Of a stretch of 64,000 nucleotides of DNA, positions 55,858 through 63,156 are shown in pieces. The stretch covers positions 1,985,204 to 2,049,203 of the forward strand of contig NZ_JAPNKE010000002.1 of the NCBI RefSeq assembly GCF_026626665.1. The letters run 5' to 3'. The position numbers and the translations under genes were made by a program. Each line of letters starts with the position of its first letter. The stretch's first letter is position 1. The notes beneath the pieces were generated by a model. The model made no database searches. It was not told the origin of the DNA and was given only the letters and a program-made list of their open reading frames with translations. The stretch is from Nannocystis pusilla. Lineage in GTDB: Bacteria; Myxococcota_A; Polyangia; Nannocystales; Nannocystaceae.

Positions 55858-56194
55858 GGGCGAACCTGTCTTCAGGGACAGGACGCGGCGCGATCGGGCG
55901 CGGTCCGCAGGGCGCGGCGCGAGGAGGCGATGCGGGTCCAGAGGTGACGGCCTTCGCTCGGTCGAGCGGGGCGCGGACCGGGGAGCCGGAGCTCGCTCGC
56001 CCGGGCGATGCCGGGGCTCGGGGCCGACCGCACGGCTCGTACGCGCCTCGACGAGCCGACGCACGCGGTCCTCGACGTCACGCGCGGTCGGGCGAGGTAG
56101 GACATGTCCTATCGGGCATGTTCGAAGGAGCATCCGCGAGGGCCGAAAAAGCCCGCTGATCGGGCCGCGGGCGCCGTGGTATGGTCGAGGCTGC
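55858..56194. repeat. 337-bp gap with two complete dyads
   Basis: CCTGTCT-TCAG-GGACAGG at 55865-55882, just after the argD stop, and CATGTCC-TATC-GGGCATG at 56103-56120 lie in this gap. No gene is present. Confidence 0.75.
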
Positions 56195-57520
56195 ATGACT
56201 GCGAGCTTCGACTCGATCCGCGAACAGGTGGCCGCCGGCGACGCGTCCGGCGGCTGGGTGGCCCTCACGCAGGTGTTCGGCTACCCGAACGGGGGATCGC
56301 TCGACGCCCGGTCGTTCGCGGAGGCGATGGCGGTAGCGCTCGTGATCACGCGCGAGCTGGCGGGGCGGGACGGGGTGGTGGACCTGGCGCGAGCGGCGGC
56401 GGCTCCGGAAGATCCGCGGGCGCTCTACGACGCCGGCTGGTGGCTCGCGGAGCAGCGGCAGTTCGCGATCGCGGCGAGCGTGCTCGAGCGCGCCAACCAG
56501 ATCGCGCCGGGGCAGCCGGGGATCGTCGGCGAGCTGGCGAACGCGCTCGAGCATCTGCTGCACTACGGGCCGGCGGCGCTGGTGGTCGAGGCCTCGGGGC
56601 GGGCGGACGACGATCCGCTGCTGGCGTACCTGTCGGGCTTCTACTGGTTGATGTGCGGCGACCTCGAGCGGCCGCGGGCGCGGCTGGGGCAGCTCGCGGG
56701 GGTGACCGCGCCGAACGAGGTGTTCATGCGCGACGCGCTGGCGGGGATGCTGGCGCGAGCGGACGCGCTGGTGGCCGCGGGCGTCGGGCTCGGCGACGAC
56801 GCGCTGACGGCCTGGCACGCGGTGCTCAACGGGTCGCTGTTGTTGCACGAGTCGCCGCACGGCCACCCGGAGCCGATGCACGGGCGCTACGCGTTCCTCA
56901 ACGACTCGCCGGCGCTGCAGCGGCTCGGGCTCGATCGGCTGCAACGCTTGCTGGCGGCGCTGGGGCGGCGGCCGGAGCGGATCTTGACGGCCCCCGATCG
57001 GGCCAGCCGGATCCTCGCGCACGCGGCGGGGCAGGTGCTCGATCTGCCGGTCGAGGCGTGGGCGGACGATCCGGGGCAGCGCGGGCTCGTGGTCGCGTGG
57101 AGCCTCGACGTCGTCGAGGATCCTGCCTTCCTCGGGGGCATGCGGCGGCACGCGCCCGGGCGGCCGCTGTTCGTCCACGTGACCGACTGGATCGAGCCGT
57201 TCGCGTACGCGCCCGACGTGGGCACGGTGCTGGCCCAGGTCGTGCGGCATCCGTTCACCGGCGGGGCGCTGACCTACGATCCGGCGACGCGCAAGGTCGC
57301 CGAGGCCGAGGCCGACGACCGTGATGAGGTCGAGCTGGGCGGGCTCGTCGCGGCGACGCCGGTGGCGGACGACAGCGCGACGCCGATCGAGGTGGTCCTG
57401 GGCATCGACCGCGCAATGGCGGGGCTGCCGGCAGACCTGCGCCCCGGGCTGCACCGCGAGGGCGGGTCGCGGCTGATCCACCGCGCCGGCAGCCCGGTGC
57501 CGAGCAACCGCTTCACGTGA
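56195..57520 (+). CDS. Hypothetical TPR-like protein
   Basis: This 441-aa cytoplasmic protein has an N-terminal helical region with TPR-like pairs (LYDAGWWLAEQRQFAIAAS, GELANALEHLLHYGPAALVV). A middle domain follows (FMRDALAGMLARADALVAAG, YAFLNDSPALQRLGLDRLQR), then a C-terminal alpha/beta part (GRPLFVHVTDWIEPFAYAPD, VGTVLAQVVRHPFTGGALTY). No catalytic motif is recognised. The last 20 codons and the stop are duplicated directly downstream. A putative promoter region of 337 bp lies before it. Function unknown. Confidence 0.7.
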   Translation: MTASFDSIREQVAAGDASGGWVALTQVFGYPNGGSLDARSFAEAMAVALVITRELAGRDGVVDLARAAAAPEDPRALYDAGWWLAEQRQFAIAASVLERANQIAPGQPGIVGELANALEHLLHYGPAALVVEASGRADDDPLLAYLSGFYWLMCGDLERPRARLGQLAGVTAPNEVFMRDALAGMLARADALVAAGVGLGDDALTAWHAVLNGSLLLHESPHGHPEPMHGRYAFLNDSPALQRLGLDRLQRLLAALGRRPERILTAPDRASRILAHAAGQVLDLPVEAWADDPGQRGLVVAWSLDVVEDPAFLGGMRRHAPGRPLFVHVTDWIEPFAYAPDVGTVLAQVVRHPFTGGALTYDPATRKVAEAEADDRDEVELGGLVAATPVADDSATPIEVVLGIDRAMAGLPADLRPGLHREGGSRLIHRAGSPVPSNRFT

Positions 57521-57608
57521 GGCCGGTGCGCGAGGTGGCGGCTGGTCCACCGCGCCGGCAGCCCGGTGCCGAGCAACCGCTTCACGTGAGGCCGGTGCGC
57601 GGGCGCGG
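57471..57608. repeat. 69-bp tandem duplication of a gene 3' end
   Basis: The segment encoding L-I-H-R-A-G-S-P-V-P-S-N-R-F-T and its TGA stop occurs twice with a 69-bp period; only a few bases differ. A second stop codon therefore lies at the end of the copy. Confidence 0.92.
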
Positions 57609-57616
57609 TCGGTGAG

Positions 57617-57702
57617 ATGGTTTTTCGGACATGTCTCGACGGGCATGTCCTTGGTGTTATGTCTCGAAGGGCATGTCCTTCGGGACAGGCCGTCCTGACG
57701 GC
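57617..57702. repeat. Dyad cluster between convergent genes
   Basis: Several half-sites, including CATGTCT-CGAC-GGGCATG and CATGTCC-TTCG-GGACAGG, occur between the gene ending at 57520 and the argH stop. They may act as a bidirectional terminator. Confidence 0.7.
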
Positions 57703-58998
57703 TCAGCGGAGGGCGTCGAGGCGGGCGCGCAGGCGGTCGAGGCCGAGGTTGCCGGGGCCGCCGAGGCTGACGCGGGCCGCGAGGCTGGCGGCCGGAGAGC
57801 GGTCCTTCAGGTCGTGCATCTCGGCGGCTGCCTGGCGGTAGGCGTCGCGGAACGGCACGCCGGCGCGGGCGAGCTCGACCGCGCGGTCGGTGGCGTACAG
57901 CTCGGGGTCGATGGCGGCGGCCATGCGGGGGGCGTCGAGCTCGAGGGTGTGGACGAGCGCGGGGACGAGGGCGAGGCCGGCGAGGCCGCGGGTGAACGCG
58001 CGCAGGACCGGCGCCTTGGTGGCCTGGAGGTCGCGGTGGTAGCCGCTCGGCAGCGACAGCAGCGAGGACAGCTCGGACATCGCCCCCTCGGTGACCGACG
58101 GGACGGCGCGCAGCAGCTCGACCACGTCGGGGTTGCGCTTGTTGGGCATGATCGACGAGCCGGTGGTGTAGGCGTCGGGCAGGCGCACGAACGCGAACTC
58201 GGCGGTCGAGTACAGCGACAGGTCCCAGGCCAGGCGGCGGACGTCGAGCAGGGCCTGGTGCAGCGCCTGGACGGCCAGCAGCTCGAGCTTGCCGCGGCTG
58301 TTCTGGGCGTAGATCGGCGAGACCTGCACGCGCGAGAAGCCGAGCTCGCGGGCCACGCCGTCGCGGTCGAGCGGGAGGTTGACGCCGTAGCCGGCCGCGG
58401 TGCCGAGCGGGCTCGAGTCGAGGGTGCTCGACGTGGCGCGGGCGGTCTCGGCGTCGTCGAGGAAGGCCTCGGCGTGGCCGGCGAGCAGGGCGGCGAGCGA
58501 CGAGGGGACGGCCCGCTGCAGGTGCGTGTAGCCGGGCAGAGCGACGTCCTGGGTCGTCTCGGCGCGCCGCAGGCAGGCGTCGGCGCAGTCGAGGCAGCGG
58601 GAGCGCAGGGCGGCCAGGGCGTCCTTGAGCCACAGGCGCATGGCGACGAGGATCTGGTCGTTGCGGCTGCGGCCGGTGTGGACCTTGCGGCCGACGTCGC
58701 CGAGACGCTCGCTCAGGTACCACTCGATCGCGGAGTGACAGTCCTCGAAGCGCTCGTCGAGCACGAAGCTGCCGGCCCGCACGGCCTCGGCGAGCGCGCC
58801 CAGGCCCTCCACGAGCGCCTCGGCCTCGGCGGCGGCGAGGACGTCGATGCGCTGGAGGCCGTGGACGTGGGCGATCGAGGCGCGGATGTCGTGGAGGATG
58901 AGCTGGCGATCGAGGACGACGTCGTCGCCGGCGCAGAACTCCTGGGCGGCGGCGTCGAGCGCGGCCTGGCCCTTGTCCCATAGCGGTCGGGTGCTCAT
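57703..58998 (-). CDS. argH: Argininosuccinate lyase
   Basis: This 431-aa enzyme cleaves argininosuccinate to arginine and fumarate, the last step of the pathway. The fumarase/aspartase signature GSSIMPNKRNPDVVE is present, with earlier VHTGRSRNDQILVA and LPGYTHLQRAVPSS. The size is near the family norm. It lies at the end of the argG-E-B/A-C-H row, separated from argC by a 258-bp stretch with five hairpins. The ATG at 58998 follows a short spacer. The frame is intact. Gene identity certain. Confidence 0.95.
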   Translation of the reverse strand: MSTRPLWDKGQAALDAAAQEFCAGDDVVLDRQLILHDIRASIAHVHGLQRIDVLAAAEAEALVEGLGALAEAVRAGSFVLDERFEDCHSAIEWYLSERLGDVGRKVHTGRSRNDQILVAMRLWLKDALAALRSRCLDCADACLRRAETTQDVALPGYTHLQRAVPSSLAALLAGHAEAFLDDAETARATSSTLDSSPLGTAAGYGVNLPLDRDGVARELGFSRVQVSPIYAQNSRGKLELLAVQALHQALLDVRRLAWDLSLYSTAEFAFVRLPDAYTTGSSIMPNKRNPDVVELLRAVPSVTEGAMSELSSLLSLPSGYHRDLQATKAPVLRAFTRGLAGLALVPALVHTLELDAPRMAAAIDPELYATDRAVELARAGVPFRDAYRQAAAEMHDLKDRSPAASLAARVSLGGPGNLGLDRLRARLDALR

Positions 58999-59059
58999 GC
59001 GGTTCTCCTGGCGGCTGGTGGCGGGCGGACGGTCGGTGGCGGTGGCGGGCGGCGGCGAT

Positions 59060-59233
59060 CCTGTCCTTGGGGACAGGAGAGGCGGGCGGCGGTGATTCTG
59101 TCCTTGGGGACAGGAGATGGGCGGGCGGCGATCCTGGCCTTGGGGACAGGAGATGGGCCGGCGGCGGGCGAGTGACTCCTGGCTTTCGGGACAGGAGCGG
59201 ACGGGCGGCGTGGTTCCTGGCCTTGGGGACATG
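59060..59233. repeat. Array of five dyad hairpins between argC and argH
   Basis: Copies at 59060-59077, 59097-59114, 59133-59150, 59178-59195 and 59216-59233 each read close to CCTGTCC-TTGG-GGACAGG. Spacings are 37, 36, 45 and 38 bp. Four of five share the identical loop TTGG, so they probably arose by tandem duplication. In an operon they could cause processing or attenuation, which is inference. Confidence 0.9.
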
Positions 59234-59255
59234 CGATGCGCGCCGCGCGGGCAGG

Positions 59256-60206
59256 TCAGGGGTTCGGATCCTGCGGCACGCCCTGGCGCTCGGGCAGGCC
59301 GAGGGCGAGGTTCAGGTTCTGCACCGCCTGCGAGGCGGCGCCCTTGAGCAGGTTGTCGAGGGTGACGACGACGACGGCGTGGCGGTCGTCGACCTGGAAG
59401 CCGCCGATGGTGACGTCGTGGCGGCCGGCGGCGGCGCGGACCTCGGGGATGTCGTCCGTGACGCGCACGAGCGGCTCCCCTTCGTAGACGTCGCGGTAGC
59501 GGCGGACCAGGGCGTCGCGCTCCAGCGGGCGCGCGAGCGGCAGGGTGATCGTGAGGGTGATGCCGCGGAAGAATGGGGCGACGTGCGGGACGAAGCGGAC
59601 GGCGTGGCCGAGGTGGTGGCTGGCCTCGCGCTCGTGCAGGTGGCCGGTGAGGGCGTACGGCATGAGGTTGTCGCGCAAGCGCTCGGGGTCGTTGCGCGGC
59701 GAGGGGGTGGTGCCGGCGCCGCTGTAGCCGGACACGCCGAAGGCCTGCGGCGGGCCGGCCAGCAGCTCGAGCAGCGGGGCGATGCCGAGCTGGATGCCGG
59801 TGGCGTAGCAGCCGGGGTTGGCGATCTTGCGGGCGCCGCGGATCCGGGCCCGGTGGCGCTCGGGCAGGCCGTAGGCCCACGCCGGGTCGAAGCGGAAGTC
59901 GGCCGAGAGATCGACGAGGACGGGCGCGCGCGGGCCGGCGGCCAGGACCTCGGCGTAGGCGGCGGCGAGGCCGTTGGGCAGGGCGAGCACGACGGCGTCG
60001 ACCGGCCAGGAGGCGACTGTCTCGGGGGACATGTCCTCGAGGACAAGGTCGGCGGGGGCGTGGGCGAGGTGGGCGGAGAGCGGCTCGCCGACGCCCTGGC
60101 GCGAGGCGGCGCGGGCCAGGCGCAGGCCGTCGTGGCCGGCGAGCAGGCGCGCGAGCTCGCCGCCGACGTGGCCGCGGGCGCCGACGAGGCCGAGGGTGAG
60201 GCTCAC
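59256..60206 (-). CDS. argC: N-acetyl-gamma-glutamyl-phosphate reductase
   Basis: This 316-aa NADPH enzyme reduces N-acetylglutamyl phosphate to the semialdehyde. The start is a GTG at 60206. VSLTLGLVGARGHVGGELAR is the Rossmann motif, KIANPGCYATGIQLGIAPL contains the catalytic Cys, VSGYSGAGTTPSPRNDP follows, and FVPHVAPFFRGITLTITLPL is near the end. A dyad is translated in frame as L-V-L-E-D-M-S-P-E-T in the cofactor domain; similar E-D-L-x-P-E stretches occur in family members, so it may have replaced native codons. The frame is intact. Lies between argB/A and argH. Confidence 0.94.
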   Translation of the reverse strand: MSLTLGLVGARGHVGGELARLLAGHDGLRLARAASRQGVGEPLSAHLAHAPADLVLEDMSPETVASWPVDAVVLALPNGLAAAYAEVLAAGPRAPVLVDLSADFRFDPAWAYGLPERHRARIRGARKIANPGCYATGIQLGIAPLLELLAGPPQAFGVSGYSGAGTTPSPRNDPERLRDNLMPYALTGHLHEREASHHLGHAVRFVPHVAPFFRGITLTITLPLARPLERDALVRRYRDVYEGEPLVRVTDDIPEVRAAAGRHDVTIGGFQVDDRHAVVVVTLDNLLKGAASQAVQNLNLALGLPERQGVPQDPNP

Positions 60207-60441
60207 GGCGCACCTCCGCAGGCGTCGGCGACGAAGGAGCGAGCGGCGAGCGGGGCCGTCACCCGGCGCTGGCGGACCCCTCGGAGGAACACGGTCCCGG
60301 GCGGGCGAGCGGCGAGCGGCGGGCAGGACGCGCCGATGGGCCGGGGAGTACCATGTCCCATGGGGCATGTAGCGAAGAGCATGGTGCTGGGGACATGCTC
60401 GATCGAGCATGTCGTCGGGGCCAGGGCGACAGATGGCGCGG
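60207..60441. repeat. Gap with clustered dyads between argB/A and argC
   Basis: Between 60352 and 60425 there are at least four dyads or half-sites, including CATGTCC-CATG-GGGCATG and CATGCTC-GATC-GAGCATG. No gene is seen in this 235-bp gap. Confidence 0.7.
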
Positions 60442-61770
60442 TCACGCGGCGTCTCCGATCGTGTGCGCGGCCTCGAGGGTCGGCGGGGCGGCGAGGGCCC
60501 GCTCGACGCACTCCTGGATGGTCGGGAAGTCGGTGATGCCGGTCCAGAACACGGTCCAGGCGCCGCCGGTGTAGCTGCCGTCGGCGCGCTGGAAGTACCA
60601 GGGGTTGATCGGGTTGTCGACGCGGGCGCGCCAGAACAGCTTCGGCGTCTCCCGGGTCATGCGCAGCCACAAGGAGCCGCCGATGCCCTCGCCCTGGGCC
60701 TCGCCGGTGACCGCGAACTTGTCGAGGTAGGGGATCGGGCCCTCGTCGGTGAGGATCGCGGCGGCGCGGTAGCTGTCGGCGAGGTAGATCCGGCGGAACG
60801 GCTTGCGGGTGAAGTAGTCGGCCACCGGCGGGCGGCCGAACGCGGCGGCGAGCAGGCCGGCGAGGCGCGGCAGGTCCACGCTCTGCAGCGACTCGTGGAG
60901 GATGATGCGCTCGCCGCGGCGCACGAGGGTGCCCGAGCCCTTGTGGGTGAAGAGCTCCATGGCGAGGAGGTCAGGCGAGGTGATCGAGACCGAGGAGGCG
61001 CGCGGGAGCTTGCCGAGGAGGTCGTGGATCAGCTCGAGCTTGTGGCGGGTGCTGCTGGTCATCCACGGCTCGGCCAGCAGCGGCTCGTAGTCCTCGGCGA
61101 GGTTGACGGCCGAGAGCAGGTCGCCGTACTCGTCGCGCAGGCCGCCCTTGGCGCGCAGGAGGACGATCTTGTACGGCTGCAGGCGCACCGCGAGGGCGTG
61201 CGCGGCGAGGTCGGGGCCGAGGTCGAGGATCTGGCCGCCGGCGGTCTCGCCGATGCTGGCGAGCACCGGCATCGAGCCGGCCTTGAGGCTCGAGTCGATG
61301 GCGTCGGTGTCGACGCGGACGATGCGGGCCCGCTGCTCCTTGCCGCGATCGTCGTCGTCGAGCTCGGCCGCGAACACGCCGCCGACGACCGGCCGACCGC
61401 GCGCGCCCATCTCCTCGAGCATGTCGACGAGCCGCAGGTTCTCGGTGCGGAACACCCGGCGCACCTGCTCGAGCGCCCGCGGCGAGGTGCGCTGGGCCCA
61501 GTCGGTCGGGTCGATGCCGGCGGCCTCGAAGGCGGCCTGCAGCTGCGGGCCGACGCCGTGGACGACGACCGGGTGGAGGCCGACCTGGTGGAGGAAGTTG
61601 AGCGAGGAGGCGAGGCTCTCGAGGTCGTCGGCGAGCAGGCCGCCGCCGACCTTGATGACGGCGAAGCGCTTGTGCTCGACGCTCGAGAACTGCTTGAGGT
61701 ACTGCTCGACCTCCTTGCGGCCGCCGAGGTTGCGCAGGAGCTTGACGATCAGCTCGCGGGGGTTGGGCAT
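60442..61770 (-). CDS. argB: Bifunctional N-acetylglutamate synthase/kinase (NAGS-NAGK)
   Basis: This 442-aa protein fuses an amino-acid kinase domain (about 1-290) with a C-terminal GNAT acetyltransferase domain. Kinase evidence: AVIKVGGGLLADD, VVVHGVGPQLQAAFEAAG and VLASIGETAGGQILDLG. NAT evidence: RRIYLADSYRAAAILTDEG, YLDKFAVTGEAQGEGIGGSL and FWRARVDNPINPWYFQRADG, the G-x-G-x-G/S and N-x-N-x-W-Y-F-x-R pattern of the vertebrate-like NAT in Xanthomonas NAGS/K. It therefore catalyses both the first and second steps of arginine synthesis. No separate argA or argJ is seen. The stop is 235 bp from argC. The frame is intact. Confidence 0.9.
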   Translation of the reverse strand: MPNPRELIVKLLRNLGGRKEVEQYLKQFSSVEHKRFAVIKVGGGLLADDLESLASSLNFLHQVGLHPVVVHGVGPQLQAAFEAAGIDPTDWAQRTSPRALEQVRRVFRTENLRLVDMLEEMGARGRPVVGGVFAAELDDDDRGKEQRARIVRVDTDAIDSSLKAGSMPVLASIGETAGGQILDLGPDLAAHALAVRLQPYKIVLLRAKGGLRDEYGDLLSAVNLAEDYEPLLAEPWMTSSTRHKLELIHDLLGKLPRASSVSITSPDLLAMELFTHKGSGTLVRRGERIILHESLQSVDLPRLAGLLAAAFGRPPVADYFTRKPFRRIYLADSYRAAAILTDEGPIPYLDKFAVTGEAQGEGIGGSLWLRMTRETPKLFWRARVDNPINPWYFQRADGSYTGGAWTVFWTGITDFPTIQECVERALAAPPTLEAAHTIGDAA

Positions 61771-61783
61771 GGTCGTTGGATCT

Positions 61784-63156
61784 TCAGGACAGGATCGCGC
61801 GGTAGCGGTTCGCCGCCTCGACGAGGTCGGCCAGGGGGACGTACTCGCCCGCGGTGTGGGCCTGGTCGATCGAACCTGGCCCGTAGACCAGGACGTCGCA
61901 GCCGGCGGCGGAGAACAGGGCGGCCTCGGTCCAGAAGTCGACCGGGTCGCCGGGCGGGAGGCCGAGGCGCTCGGCGAGGGCGGCCGCGGCCGCGCGGGCG
62001 TCGGCGAGGCGCCCGGGGCCGCCGGCGGGCAGCGGGGGGGCGAGGAAGCCGGGCGTGAAGCGGACGCGCTCGGGGTCGGGCGCGAGCGCGAACAGCTCGG
62101 CCAGAGCGGCCGCGGGCGGCAGCTCGGGCGGCGGCCGCACGCCGAAGCGCACGGTGGCGGCGCTGGCGATCATGTTGGCCTTGAGGCCGCCCTCGACCGC
62201 GCCGAGGTTGAGGCGCAGGCCGCGGAGCGAGCCGGCGGACCCGGCGGCCTCGCTCTCGCCCGCGCGGGCGAGGGCGAGGCTGGCCCAGCGGACAGCCTCG
62301 TGGACGGCGCTGTCGCGCAGGGCCCGGGCGGCGGAGGCGTGGCCGCCGGTGCCGGAGAAGGCCGCGGTGGCGGTGCCGATCCCGCGGTGCTCGAGGACGG
62401 CGCGGCAGCGGGTCGGCTCGCCGACGACGACGCTGCGGAAGGTCGGGTGCCGCGGCGTGGATGTCCGCGGGGACAGGTCAGAGGTCCGCGTGGACAGGTC
62501 GGCGAAGACGGGCGGAGCGGCACCGGCTGGCCCATGGGGCAGGTCGGGACGCGCGGCGCCGGCTGGTCCGGGGGACAGGTCCGATGTCCGCGGGGACAGG
62601 TCGGGGCGCGCGGCGCCAGCTGGCCCGGGGACAGGTCCGATGTCCGGGGGGACAGGTCGGCATGCGCGGACAGGTCGGCGCGCGCGGGCTCGGATGTCCG
62701 CGGGGACAGGTCGGAGCGGGCCAGGAACTCGCGGATGCAGCGGCTGCTGCCGGCCTCCTCGTCGGACGAGAACAGCACCGCGGCGGGGCCGGTGGTGGTC
62801 TCGAGCACGCTGAGGAGGCAGGCGGCGGCGCCCTTGATGTCGCAGGCGCCGAGGCCGATCGCGCGGTCGCCCTCGACGCGGAGGACGTGCGGGTCGGCCG
62901 TCCAGCCGGGGTCGGCCGGGACGGTGTCGACGTGGACGTTGAACAGCACCTGCAGGGCGCCGCGGACGGCGAGCAGGTAGACGCAGCCGTCGCCGAGGTC
63001 GACGGTGTCGCAGGCGAGACCTGACCCTTGGAGCATGTCCCGGAGGTAGGCGAACAGGCCGACGTCGCCGGCGATCGCCCGCGGCGGGTTGCGGGTGTCG
63101 AACGCGACGAGGCGCCCCAGGTGCTCGAGGGTGCGCCGGAGCGTGGCCTCGGTCAT
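61784..63156 (-). CDS. argE: Acetylornithine (or acetylcitrulline) deacetylase with inserted dyad array and one frameshift
   Basis: The ATG at 63156 overlaps the argG stop by 4 bp. The N-terminal part is M20-type: VLFNVHVDTVPADPGWTADP, GLGACDIKGAAACLLSVLE and VLFSSDEEAGSSRCIREFL. Then about 85 codons of dyad-derived sequence (D-L-S-P-R-T-S and similar) are inserted before FRSVVVGEPTRCRAVLEHRG, and the protein ends GPGSIDQAHTAGEYVPLADL. In one array copy the run at 62627-62630 is one base short (CCCC instead of CCCCC), which breaks the frame; with it restored, the whole 457-aa frame is open. The insertion is in a loop between the E-E metal motif and the G-E-P-T strand. Substrate could be acetylcitrulline, given the Xanthomonas-like order. 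Confidence 0.85.
62456..62716. repeat. Dyad-containing tandem array inside argE
   Basis: About ten GGACAGGT/GATGTCC half-sites. Two adjacent 57/56-bp units (minus strand) differ mainly by a CCCCC versus CCCC run. The 57-bp unit keeps the reading frame and the 56-bp unit breaks it. Translated in frame, the repeat gives D-L-S-P-R-T-S at both ends of the array. Confidence 0.92.

Noticed and set aside
59060..59233. CRISPR-like array between argC and argH
   Set aside because: Repeats are 18 bp with short GC-rich spacers that resemble each other, and no cas genes or leader are present.
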